Positions 8,293 to 16,242 of a stretch of 43,915 bases of DNA are shown here, in pieces. The notes under the pieces are model-generated. The model saw only the letters and a list, made by a program, of their open reading frames with translations. It was not told the DNA's origin and made no database searches. Position 1 is the stretch's first letter; each line of letters begins with the position of its first letter. This DNA comes from Bauldia sp. (GTDB taxonomy: Bacteria; Pseudomonadota; Alphaproteobacteria; Rhizobiales; Kaistiaceae), in the NCBI RefSeq assembly GCF_020442045.1, contig NZ_JAGRLA010000164.1:1-43915 (forward strand). The letters are read 5' to 3'. The position numbers and the translations under genes were made by a program.

Positions 8293-8768
8293 GGAGGGAC
8301 GTTCGCTGCCGTACAGGGAGCCACCTTTGGGAGGCACTCCGGAACCATTTGGATAAAATGAAAAGAGCCCCAGAAATTCGCAATGAGAACGACGACATTG
8401 GATTCTGTGCGGCCCTCCGTTTCGCCGATTGTACAATGCGCCTTCAAGTACACTCCTCCATCGGGGCTGCTAATCACCGTTGAGAAGCCGTGAGTGGGGA
8501 CAAAGCCCCCAACCAGAACGTCGTTGCTGTCTTTGTATCCGTATTTCACTTTACGGGCATTTCCGGGATCAAAAAACTTCACGGATCGATTGGCAGGGAC
8601 GAGAATACGCGTGTCGTTGCTCACGGGAGTCAAATGGACGCAATAGGCGTCACCAGTGAGATCACTCTTTGACAACAATACGCCGGCCGCCACCGCGACG
8701 ACTGCAGTAAATGCCCAAGTCGGCGTCTTCGTTACGAACTCATGCCCTATGTCCCGCCAGATCGGCAT
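8283..8768 (-). CDS. Low-GC hypothetical protein with one membrane segment (ORFan candidate)
   Basis: I do not recognise this 161-residue protein. A single hydrophobic helix lies near residues 14-32 (WAFTAVVAVAAGVLL). After it comes a ~125-residue polar domain rich in beta-forming residues with four cysteines (in AYCVHL, AHCTIG, PECL and APCT), consistent with a membrane-anchored periplasmic domain that could form disulfides. The G+C of about 8300-8870 is visibly lower (roughly half) than the surrounding two-thirds, and codon use differs, which suggests acquired DNA. The start at 8768 (MPIW) has TTGGGGGT just upstream; an in-frame ATG at 8786 is possible. It converges on the aldehyde dehydrogenase and lies 108 nt after the SDR gene. 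Whether it is expressed is unknown. Confidence 0.55.
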   Translation of the reverse strand: MPIWRDIGHEFVTKTPTWAFTAVVAVAAGVLLSKSDLTGDAYCVHLTPVSNDTRILVPANRSVKFFDPGNARKVKYGYKDSNDVLVGGFVPTHGFSTVISSPDGGVYLKAHCTIGETEGRTESNVVVLIANFWGSFHFIQMVPECLPKVAPCTAANVPPQA

Positions 8769-8876
8769 TTCAACCCCCAAGAGCATTTTCGTTTCGCCAG
8801 ATCATCTACCCTTGATAGTAGTGCATCCTGCAACAGGAATGCGAACGTTGAGGCATTCGAACGATCTTGGAGACCA

Positions 8877-9659
8877 CTATTCGGGCTGCGAGGCATAGGC
8901 CGAATAGGCCGAGTAGGCCATCCAGCCGCAGTCAATCGGGATGGTGGTGCCGGTGACGGCGCTCGCCGCGTCGGAGCAGAGGAAGTAGACCACCTCGCCG
9001 ACCTCGCGCGGCTCGACGAAACGACGCAGCGCGGTCTTGTCGATCACCGCTTTCGGGTCGCGCGCGCCGCTGTCGATCCGCGCCTGCATGGCCGGCGTCA
9101 GCGTATAGCCGGGCGCCACGGCGTTGACCCGCACGCCCTTGGTGCCGAATTCGGCCGCCATCGTCTCGGTCATCGACTTCAGCGCCGCCTTGCCCGGCGC
9201 GTAACCCGCCTGGGGCGAGGCGCGGAAGCTGGTCAGCGAGCACATGTTGATGATGCTGCCACGGCCGGCCCCGGTCATGCGGCGGCCGAAGGCCTGGTTG
9301 ACGAGCATGGTACCCCGCACATTGACCGCCCAGAGGCGATCGAACTCGGCGATGTCGAGCTCGGTGATGCGGACCGCGTTCTGCAGGATGCCGCCGGAAT
9401 TGACCAGCGCATCCACTATATCGACCTCGGCATAGACCGCGTCGGCGAAATCGGCGACGGCCTCCCCGTCCGAGACGTCGACGACGAGGAACCGGCAGTC
9501 GCCGCCGCGGCCGCGGATGCGTTCGGCGACAGCCTCGCCCCGCTCCAGGTTGACGTCGCCGATGACGATCCGCCAGCCGCCGGCCGCGAAGCGGTCGACA
9601 CAGGCTTCGCCGATGCCGCTGGCACCGCCGGTGATCACCGCGGTTCTCGTCTCGCTCAT
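8877..9659 (-). CDS. SDR family NAD(P)-dependent oxidoreductase
   Basis: A 260-residue classical short-chain dehydrogenase. The cofactor motif TGGASGIG is at residues 10-17, and NSGG (87-90) replaces the usual NNAG. The active-site serine lies in INMCSLTS and the YxxxK pair is Tyr153/Lys157 in YAPGK. The spacing from serine to tyrosine is one residue shorter than usual. The C-terminal GTTIPIDCGW is typical of the family and is followed by an unusual YSAYSAYA tail encoded by a 9-bp tandem repeat. It would interconvert a hydroxyl and a keto group on a small metabolite. Its start overlaps the hyuB stop by 4 nt, so it is translationally coupled to the hydantoinase genes. Confidence 0.85.
   Translation of the reverse strand: MSETRTAVITGGASGIGEACVDRFAAGGWRIVIGDVNLERGEAVAERIRGRGGDCRFLVVDVSDGEAVADFADAVYAEVDIVDALVNSGGILQNAVRITELDIAEFDRLWAVNVRGTMLVNQAFGRRMTGAGRGSIINMCSLTSFRASPQAGYAPGKAALKSMTETMAAEFGTKGVRVNAVAPGYTLTPAMQARIDSGARDPKAVIDKTALRRFVEPREVGEVVYFLCSDAASAVTGTTIPIDCGWMAYSAYSAYASQPE
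8895..8921. repeat. 9-bp tandem repeat (about three copies) in the SDR 3' end
   Basis: ATAGGCCGA occurs at 8895-8903 and again at 8904-8912, followed by the degenerate copy GTAGGCCAT at 8913-8921. On the coding strand it encodes the repeated Ala-Tyr-Ser pattern at the SDR C-terminus. The period is a multiple of three, so copy-number change would keep the frame. Confidence 0.85.
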
Positions 9660-11434
9660 CGCCTGTCCTTTTCTCTTTCGTCCCGCATTCCGTCCCGTCG
9701 GGCCGCGGTTCCGGCGACGTCGATGGTCACGCCGTCGGCGGCAAATACCACACCATGCCGTATTTCGGCGTAGTTGCCGCTGATCTTGCCGTTGCGCAGA
9801 TCCTCGGTGATTGCGCCGAGATCCCGCTCCAGCGGATCGCCGTTGCCGCCGCCGCCGGCCTGCTCGTGGCGGATCACCGTATCGCGGCCGACGAGCCGGG
9901 TGAACTTGCCGGGGAGTTCGGTGCGCCGTCCATCCGGATCGAGGATGTTGCGCGACGGCGTGCCGGGCTCGCCGCCGAAAAGGCCATAGGGCAGGGTCGC
10001 CGTCCGGTCGGCCCGCACCTGGAGGATCGTGTCGTCGGCGAGGATGCGATACTGGCGCGACAGCCCCAGTCCGCCGCGGAACCTGCCGGCGCCGCAGGAA
10101 TCCGGCCGGAGGGCATATTCCTCCATCCGCAACGGATAGCGGGCCTCGAGCGTTTCGATCGGCAGGTTCGACATGTTCTGCGCCGGGTTGGTGATGCCCT
10201 CGACGCCGTCCTTGTCGCGGCGTCCGCCCCAGGCGCCGTTGATCATGTCGACCAGGATGAAGGGCTCGGCGGTCTGCTTGTCATAGCCGCCGATCGCGAT
10301 CACCGTGTTGCCGCCTTCGCCGGCGGCCATGATCCGCTCGGGCGCGACCTTTGCCAAGGCGCCGAGCACGGCGTCGACGACGCGATAGCCGGTCAGCGCC
10401 CGCGCGGCGACCGGCGCCGGCATGTCGGGATTGAGGATAGAATGCTTCGGCGCCGTGACGGTGATGGCGCGGTAGACGCCGGCATTGTTCGGCACGTCCT
10501 GCGACAGGGCGCAGCGAACGGCGAGATAGGCCGACGACTTGGTGAAGGAGAAGGTGGCGTTGATCGCGCCGCGCACCTGCGGCGACGATCCGTCGAAGTC
10601 GACGACGAGGCTGTCGCCGTCGACGATGATCGCGCAGCAGATCGGGATCGGCGCGTCGGAGAAGCCGTCGCCGTCGATGTAGTCGGTGAAGCGGTAGGTG
10701 CCGTCCGGCCAGGCGGCGATCCCTTTCCGCGTCAGTTCCTCGCCATAGTCGAGCAGTGCGTCGAAATAGGCGTGGAGCTCGCGCTCCCCGTGCCGGGCGA
10801 CGAGACGCCGGATCTCGCGCTCGCCGATGGTGCAGGCGGCAAGCTGCGCATCGAGGTCGCCCATCACCAGGTCGGGAACCCGGACATTCGTCCGGATCAG
10901 GTCGAAGAGGGTCTCGTTCGGCTCGCCACCCGCGTAGAGCCGCGACGGCGGGATGCGCAGGCCCTCCTGGAATATCTCCGTCGAATCCGCCGCGTTGGAA
11001 CCGGGAACCCGGCCGCCCATGTCGCAGTGATGGGCGACGACGACGGAATAGCCCTGGAGCCTTTCGCCTTCGAAGACCGGCCTGATCATGAAGATGTCGG
11101 GAAGGTGCATCCCGCCGGCATAAGGGTCGTTGAGGATGAAGACGTCGCCGGGCCGGACGCTGCCGGCGAAGCGCGAGACGATGACCTCCATCGCGTCGGG
11201 AACCGCGCCGAGATGCAGTGCGACGGTCTTCGCCTGGCTGAGGATCAGCCCGTTGCGATCGCAGAGCGTCGCCGAATAGTCGAGCACGTCGCGGACGATC
11301 GGCGAGCGCGCGGTGCGCATCACCGTTCCGGCCATCTCGTCGACGATCGTATCGAGCGCGCTCTTGAGCACCGCGAAGGTGATCGGGTCGATCCGGACCG
11401 GCTCCGTCCCTGCCGCCGCATCTGCTTCAGGCAT
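9656..11434 (-). CDS. hyuB: Hydantoinase B/oxoprolinase family protein
   Basis: A 592-residue protein with the family landmarks DPITFAVLKSALDTI at the N-terminus, SQAKTVALHLGA, the ND-PY-GG-H segment ILNDPYAGGMHLPD, and VVAHHCDMGGRVPGS. Later come AGEGG, the INGAWGGR block and the Gly-rich C-terminal AGGGGNGDPLERD. HyuB acts with HyuA as a two-subunit ATP-dependent amidohydrolase on five-membered cyclic amides (N-methylhydantoin, 5-oxoproline) or, in relatives, as a carboxylase. The length is normal. It overlaps hyuA by 8 nt and the SDR by 4 nt, so the three genes form one translationally coupled leftward unit. The substrate is not predictable from motif inspection. Confidence 0.88.
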   Translation of the reverse strand: MPEADAAAGTEPVRIDPITFAVLKSALDTIVDEMAGTVMRTARSPIVRDVLDYSATLCDRNGLILSQAKTVALHLGAVPDAMEVIVSRFAGSVRPGDVFILNDPYAGGMHLPDIFMIRPVFEGERLQGYSVVVAHHCDMGGRVPGSNAADSTEIFQEGLRIPPSRLYAGGEPNETLFDLIRTNVRVPDLVMGDLDAQLAACTIGEREIRRLVARHGERELHAYFDALLDYGEELTRKGIAAWPDGTYRFTDYIDGDGFSDAPIPICCAIIVDGDSLVVDFDGSSPQVRGAINATFSFTKSSAYLAVRCALSQDVPNNAGVYRAITVTAPKHSILNPDMPAPVAARALTGYRVVDAVLGALAKVAPERIMAAGEGGNTVIAIGGYDKQTAEPFILVDMINGAWGGRRDKDGVEGITNPAQNMSNLPIETLEARYPLRMEEYALRPDSCGAGRFRGGLGLSRQYRILADDTILQVRADRTATLPYGLFGGEPGTPSRNILDPDGRRTELPGKFTRLVGRDTVIRHEQAGGGGNGDPLERDLGAITEDLRNGKISGNYAEIRHGVVFAADGVTIDVAGTAARRDGMRDEREKDRR

Positions 11435-13517
11435 CGATCGTCACCACCACATTGCCGGCAGGGTCGGTGCCGGCGGTCGCGCCGGGGGGGACGATGATCG
11501 TCGTGTCGGCGCTCTCGATCGCCAGTGGCCCGGTGACCGGTCCGGCAAAGCCGTCGCGGTCGAAGATCGGCGTATCCCGCCATCCGCCGCCGCGCTCGAA
11601 ATAGACCGGCCGGGTCCGTTCGGCCGGCCGCTGCCCCGCTTCCGTCACCGTTTCCGGCGCCCGTTGCCAGATATCGGCGGTGCCGGCCGCTATGCTCGCC
11701 GTCAGCCGCATATTCACCGCCTCGACGCCGTCCCGCGACACGTAGCCATACATCTCGCGATAGAGCTCGAGGAAGCGCGGCCGCAAGGCGCCGATCTCGT
11801 CCTCCAGCCGGTCGGGATCGAAGGGAACCTGCAGCTCGGAATCCTGGCCGGCGAAACGGAGGTCGATCTCGAAGCCGAGACCGATCGCATCCCGGTCATG
11901 CCCCCGCGCCGAAAGTTCGCGGATCGCTTCGTCGGCGAGGTCCCGGGTCATCGCCTGCAAGGTCGCCGGCTCGATCCGGTCGAGCGGCTGTTGGAGGCTG
12001 CGGATCAGGAAATGCTCGATTGCCCCGGAGAGCATGCCCATCGCGGTGAAGACGCCCGGCGCGGGCGGGAAGAGCACTTCGGGCATGTTGAGGATTCGCG
12101 CCAGGTCGCAGGCATGGTTGGGGCCCGACCCGCCATAGGCGAGGAGCTTGAAGTCACGCGGGTCGAGGCCGCGCTCGATCGTTACCGCGCGGATGGCGCG
12201 GGCCATGTTGGCGTTGGCGATGGCGCGGATGCCGAAGGCCGCCTCCTCGATCGAAAGGCCGAGCGGATCGGCGACATGGCGCGCGATCGCGGTCCGTGCG
12301 GCGTCGACGTCGAGCATCATCGAGCCGCCGGCGAGCCGGTCGGGCAGGAAGCCGAGGACGAGATTGGCGTCCGTCACCGTCGGCTTGTCGCCGCCAGTGC
12401 CGTAGCAGGCCGGGCCGGGATCGGCGCCGGCGGAGATCGGGCCGACGCAGGTCAGCCCGCCGTCGTCGACATAGGCGATCGAACCCGATCCGTTGCCGAT
12501 CTCGGCGACATCCACCGTCGGCACGCGCATCATGTAGCCGCCTGCCTTGATGAAACGGCTCGGCGTCGAGATGCCCGAACGGAACTCGTACTCGGTGGTG
12601 CGGCTCAGCTTGCCGTCCTTGACCAGCGATGCCGAGGCGGTGGTACCACCCATGTCGAAGGCGACGAGGTCCGGCGCCTTGATCCGGGTGCCGAGGTTGC
12701 CGGCCCCGGCGACACCCGCCGCACGGCCGGAGGAAATGAAGAAGACCGGCTTCTCCTGGGCAAGGGCCGCCGGCGCCAAGCCGCCGTTCGAGTTGCTGAC
12801 GAAAAGCGGCGCGTCCAGTCCCATGGCCTTCAGCCCGTCGGCCAGGGAAACGAGATATTCGCGGAGCACCGGCAGGACATAGGCATTCACCACCGTCGTC
12901 GACGTCCGCTCGTATTCGCGCTGCTCGGGAAGCACCGCGACCGAGGTGGTCACGGCGATCTCCGGAAACCGCTCGCGCAGGATCGCCTCGGCTTCGCGTT
13001 CATGCGCAGGATTCCGGTAGGAATTGAGGAAGCAGATCGCGACCGACTCGATGCCTTCCGCCTGGAGGAAGGCGCCGACGTCGAGAAGTTGCTGCCCGTC
13101 CAACAGAGCGATGACCGCGCCATTGGCGGCGATGCGCTCGCTCACCTCGTAGCGCCAGTGGCGCGGAACCAGCGGCTCGGGCTTGTCCCATGACAGGTCG
13201 AACATGCCTGGCGTGCGCAGCCTGCCGATCTCGAGCACGTCGCGGAAGCCGCGCGTGGTGACCAGCGCGGTGCGACCGCCACGCTTCTGGAGGATCGCAT
13301 TCGACCCGACCGTGGTGCCGTGCAGGACGCTGACGATGTCGTTCGCCTCCAGCCCGGATTCTTCCAGCGCCAGCCGGATGCCGGTGAGTACGGCCTGCTC
13401 CGGTCGAAGCGGAGTCGATGGCGTCTTCCTCGAGACGGTCCGGCCACGGTCGGTGAAGAGAACGATGTCGGTGAAGGTGCCGCCGATGTCCACCCCGATC
13501 CGGCCGGTCTCGCGCAT
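11427..13517 (-). CDS. hyuA: Hydantoinase A/oxoprolinase family protein (ATP-binding subunit)
   Basis: A 696-residue protein with the ASKHA phosphate-binding motif GVDIGGTFTDIV at residues 8-19, followed by LHGTTVGSNAILQKRGG, the hydantoinase A signature. Further family blocks are EREYERTSTTVVNAYV, DMGGTTASASLV, GPISAGADPGPACYG, YGGSGPNHACDLA and a C-terminal beta domain ending in GPLAIESADTTIIVP. It uses ATP to activate the amide carbonyl, together with HyuB. It is the first gene of the leftward hyuA-hyuB-SDR operon and faces the gntR-TRAP operon across a shared regulatory region. The ATG at 13517 starts right before the nucleotide-binding motif. Substrates known for the family include hydantoins, 5-oxoproline, acetone and acetophenone. 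Confidence 0.9.
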   Translation of the reverse strand: MRETGRIGVDIGGTFTDIVLFTDRGRTVSRKTPSTPLRPEQAVLTGIRLALEESGLEANDIVSVLHGTTVGSNAILQKRGGRTALVTTRGFRDVLEIGRLRTPGMFDLSWDKPEPLVPRHWRYEVSERIAANGAVIALLDGQQLLDVGAFLQAEGIESVAICFLNSYRNPAHEREAEAILRERFPEIAVTTSVAVLPEQREYERTSTTVVNAYVLPVLREYLVSLADGLKAMGLDAPLFVSNSNGGLAPAALAQEKPVFFISSGRAAGVAGAGNLGTRIKAPDLVAFDMGGTTASASLVKDGKLSRTTEYEFRSGISTPSRFIKAGGYMMRVPTVDVAEIGNGSGSIAYVDDGGLTCVGPISAGADPGPACYGTGGDKPTVTDANLVLGFLPDRLAGGSMMLDVDAARTAIARHVADPLGLSIEEAAFGIRAIANANMARAIRAVTIERGLDPRDFKLLAYGGSGPNHACDLARILNMPEVLFPPAPGVFTAMGMLSGAIEHFLIRSLQQPLDRIEPATLQAMTRDLADEAIRELSARGHDRDAIGLGFEIDLRFAGQDSELQVPFDPDRLEDEIGALRPRFLELYREMYGYVSRDGVEAVNMRLTASIAAGTADIWQRAPETVTEAGQRPAERTRPVYFERGGGWRDTPIFDRDGFAGPVTGPLAIESADTTIIVPPGATAGTDPAGNVVVTIDA

Positions 13518-13920
13518 GCCAGTTTCCCGTGAGGAGGGCGAACCCTTGTCGATCGGAGTTTATTGTCAGCAATCGACAAAACTGTCAATTGAGATGAATG
13601 TCCGCGGCGATATCCTGGCGTAACTTTGTCGTTGTTTTTCAGTAAGTTAGGCCAATGTGGTCGATTGACGATAGTCTATTGACGATTGTCGACTATCTTT
13701 CTATCGTTGATGGCGCATGGGGTTACGGACCCGTCTTGCCGGTGGCGGCATGCGGCGGTGCCCGATGCGCTTCCGGGGCGGCCGTGCCGGTTCCGCGCAT
13801 GGCGATGCCGATGAGCCGTTCCCGCACCTCTCGGGGGAGGTATGATGCACTGGATTTTCCGGCGATGAGCGGGGAGCCGCTCCCGACACAGGTTCATGCC
13901 GCGTCGTGGAGGATTTGGCG
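13518..13920. promoter_or_regulatory. Divergent operator-promoter region between hyuA and gntR
   Basis: An AT-rich, repeat-dense control region with no gene. TTGTCGAT (13546-13553) and its exact complement ATCGACAA (13572-13579) form one inverted repeat, and a shorter TTGTC/GACAA pair is nested at 13563-13579. A second cluster has ATTGACGAT twice in direct orientation (13664-13672 and 13678-13686). It also has the inverted pair GATAGTC (13670-13676) and GACTATC (13691-13697), whose centre includes GTCGAC. FCD-type GntR dimers bind short palindromes of this general kind, and the adjacent gntR is the obvious candidate. The 13700-13900 part is GC-rich and shows nothing I can name. Confidence 0.6.
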
Positions 13921-14634
13921 TTGAGCACGCTGACCAGCCTCAAGACCCAGGAGCGTCTGCTCGACCGCCAGGCCGCGAACAGCATCCGCGAGCAGATCGT
14001 CAACCGGATCATGCCGCCGGGCCATCGCCTGCTTGAGGCGGTGCTGGCCAGCGAGCTGGAGGTCTCCCGCGGCACGATCCGCTCGGCGCTCATGCAGCTT
14101 TCCAACGAGGGCCTCGTCCGGCAGGTCGCCTTCACCAAATGGGAAGTCGCGCCGGCCTCGGTGTCGGAGGCGTGGGAGCTCTACACATTGCGCGGCGCGC
14201 TTGAGGGCCTGGCGGCGAGCCTCGCCGCCGAATACGCCTCGCCGGCCGAGCGCAAGGTCCTGACCCAGGTCTTTGCCGAACTCGAGGCCGCGGCGAAAGC
14301 CGAGCAGCGCGAGGCGGCGGCCGATGCCGACTTCAAGCTCCACAAGACGATCGTCGCGATGTCGGGCCACAAGCGCCTGATCCGCGACCACGAGCGCATC
14401 ATCCTGCAGGTGCGTTTCCAGATGACGCATATCGGTTTCGTTCCGCGCGATCCGAAGGACCTTATCGACGACCACCGCGCGCTGACCGAGGCGGTGGTCG
14501 GTGGCGATATCGAACGGGCCGAACAATTGGCCCGGACCCACAACAGCGCGGAGATCAGACGCCTTCTCGCCGCCAATGCCAGACCGCCATCGGAGGCGGT
14601 CCGGCGTCAGAATAAAAAGGGAGAACGAGAATGA
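13921..14634 (+). CDS. GntR family transcriptional regulator, FCD domain
   Basis: A winged-helix regulator of about 237 residues. The N-terminal domain has REQIVNRIMPPGHRLLE, then the recognition helix region VSRGTIRSALMQLSNEGLV. The C-terminal helical FCD ligand domain carries the expected metal-binding residues in DADFKLHKTIV, DDHRAL and ARTHNSAE. I place the start at TTG 13921, because GGAGG at 13908-13912 is 8 nt away; a GTG at 13906 would add five residues but lacks a site. FCD regulators usually respond to small carboxylic or sugar acids. Its stop overlaps the dctP start in ATGA, so regulator and transporter are co-translated. It probably controls this operon and the divergent hyu operon. 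Confidence 0.85.
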   Translation: MSTLTSLKTQERLLDRQAANSIREQIVNRIMPPGHRLLEAVLASELEVSRGTIRSALMQLSNEGLVRQVAFTKWEVAPASVSEAWELYTLRGALEGLAASLAAEYASPAERKVLTQVFAELEAAAKAEQREAAADADFKLHKTIVAMSGHKRLIRDHERIILQVRFQMTHIGFVPRDPKDLIDDHRALTEAVVGGDIERAEQLARTHNSAEIRRLLAANARPPSEAVRRQNKKGERE

Positions 14635-15653
14635 CTGACCAGAAGAGGAAGTCCCCGCATCTCACCCGTCGCCACGTATTGGCCGGGGCCAGTGCGGCGA
14701 TGATGATGTTCGCCGTGACCGGAGACGGCTTCGCCCAGGACAAGAAGGTCATCCGCATTTCGACCCCTTCGAATGATGCGGAGTGGCAGGCCAAGGGTCT
14801 GGCCAAGTTCAAGGAGCTCGTCGAAGCCAACTCCGATACCCTCGAAGTCGAGATCCACCTCAACGCCACCCTGTTCGACCAGGGCACCGAGATTCCGGCG
14901 ATGCAGCGCGGCAATCTCGAGGTCGGCATGATCTCGCCCCAGGATGTCGCGAGCTATATCCCGGAATATTCGATCTTCACCGCCGGCTATCTGCTTCGCG
15001 ACGCGGAGCACATGCACAAGGTCTACGACGACAGCGACGTCGCCGAGGAATACCGCCAGCGGGTCCACGACGACATCGGCGTCGAGATCCTCGGCTCCCA
15101 GTATCTCGGCACGCGCCATGTCATCCTGCGTGAGCTGAAGGACGTCCAGACGCCGGACGATCTCAAGGGCCTGAAGCTCCGGGTTCCCGGCTCCGATACC
15201 TGGCAGTTCCTTGGAAAGGCGCTTGGCGCCAATCCGACGCCGATCGCCTTCGACGAGGTTTATCTGGCGCTGTCGACCGGTACCGTCGACGGCCTTGAAA
15301 ACCCGATCGCCGACATGATCGCCGCCAAGTTCGACGAGGTCAGCAAGCAACTCGTCCTCACCGGCCACATGGTGGCGCCGCTCTTCTTCGCCATGTCGTC
15401 CGAATTCTGGGACGGCCTGACCGACGAGGAGAAGGCGGTCGTCAGGGAAGCCGTCGCCGCCCAGTCGGCGCTGGTCGACGAGGGGACGCTGGCCACCGAG
15501 GCGGATGGCGTCGCGCTGCTCGAGAGCCATGGCATGAAGGTGACGACGCCGGATCTCGACGCCTTCCGGACGCATGTCCAGCAGGAATATTTGAACAGCG
15601 ACTATGCCAAGGAGTGGCCGGAGGGGCTGCTCGACCGGATCAACGCCCTCTAG
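14631..15653 (+). CDS. TRAP transporter solute-binding protein (DctP family)
   Basis: A 340-residue periplasmic binding protein. The N-terminus HLTRRHVLAGAS is a twin-arginine-like signal, followed by a hydrophobic stretch and a likely cleavage near GFAQ-DKK. The mature part shows family features: QGTEIPAMQRGNLEVGM, the carboxylate-contacting arginine region KGLKLRVPGSDTWQ, NPTPIAFDEVYLALSTGTVDGLENP, and KFDEVSKQLVLTGH. The arginine in LKLRVP normally salt-bridges the substrate carboxylate, so an organic or sugar acid is the expected ligand. It is followed by a strong hairpin before the membrane subunits, which should raise the binding protein relative to the permease. It overlaps gntR by 4 nt. 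Confidence 0.9.
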   Translation: MTDQKRKSPHLTRRHVLAGASAAMMMFAVTGDGFAQDKKVIRISTPSNDAEWQAKGLAKFKELVEANSDTLEVEIHLNATLFDQGTEIPAMQRGNLEVGMISPQDVASYIPEYSIFTAGYLLRDAEHMHKVYDDSDVAEEYRQRVHDDIGVEILGSQYLGTRHVILRELKDVQTPDDLKGLKLRVPGSDTWQFLGKALGANPTPIAFDEVYLALSTGTVDGLENPIADMIAAKFDEVSKQLVLTGHMVAPLFFAMSSEFWDGLTDEEKAVVREAVAAQSALVDEGTLATEADGVALLESHGMKVTTPDLDAFRTHVQQEYLNSDYAKEWPEGLLDRINAL

Positions 15654-15671
15654 GCGGCGATCCTTTTTTCC

Positions 15672-15700
15672 GGCCCGGACGGAAGGTCCGGGCCCTTTCT
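15672..15700 (+). terminator. Intra-operon hairpin/terminator after dctP
   Basis: GGCCCGGAC (15672-15680) pairs perfectly with GTCCGGGCC (15686-15694) around a 5-nt loop and is followed by CTTTCT. The 3' tail is only moderately U-rich, so partial termination is likely, giving more dctP than dctQM message. Confidence 0.65.
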
Positions 15701-15761
15701 CCCGCGCGAGCGCGGCCGGGCGGATATCCGCCGGGCCACGTTCCCGCCCCGGAGTTCGGTC

Positions 15762-16241
15762 TTGCAGCGCGCGACACGCTTTTTCTCGAACGGCATCGAA
15801 GTCCTGAGCGTTCTCGCCTTCGCGGCGCTGTTCATCATCTTCATGGTTCAGATCTTCTATCGCTACATCCTGAACCATCCGCTTTCCTGGACACAGGAAG
15901 TCTCCGAGATACTCTATGTCTGGATCGTCTGCGTCGGCGCGGCGACGCTCGTCTCCGAGCGAGAGCACGTATCCTTCAGTCTCATCTATGCCTCGGTGCG
16001 GGCACCGACCCGCCGGATGTTCGCGATCATCGGCACCGGATTCGTCACGCTGGTCTTCCTGGCGACGCTGCCGGGCAACATCGACTACATCCTCTTCACC
16101 TTCCGGCAGAAGACACCGACGCTGCGCCTGCCGATGAGCGTGGTCTTCATCGCCTTCGGGGTCTTCATGGTGCTCGTCATCCTGAACGGGGTGGTGCGAA
16201 TCTACCGGCTGACCCGGCCGGGTTGGGAGAAGCAGCCCTGA
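15762..16241 (+). CDS. TRAP transporter small permease (DctQ family)
   Basis: A 159-residue membrane protein with four hydrophobic helices, about residues 12-32, 46-66, 87-107 and 125-148. It has the family sequence LSWTQEVSEILYVWIVCVGAA after the second helix start. DctQ links the periplasmic binding protein to the large permease in the inner membrane. The start is a TTG at 15762 with GGAG about 10 nt upstream; no in-frame ATG fits the first helix. It is separated from dctP by a hairpin and lies directly before dctM with one nucleotide between them. Confidence 0.85.
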   Translation: MQRATRFFSNGIEVLSVLAFAALFIIFMVQIFYRYILNHPLSWTQEVSEILYVWIVCVGAATLVSEREHVSFSLIYASVRAPTRRMFAIIGTGFVTLVFLATLPGNIDYILFTFRQKTPTLRLPMSVVFIAFGVFMVLVILNGVVRIYRLTRPGWEKQP

Positions 16242-16242
16242 C

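Noticed and set aside
13655..13924. An 89-codon plus-strand frame in the hyuA/gntR gap
   Set aside because: It runs through the operator repeats and has a poor codon pattern and no ribosome site. The region is better explained as regulatory.
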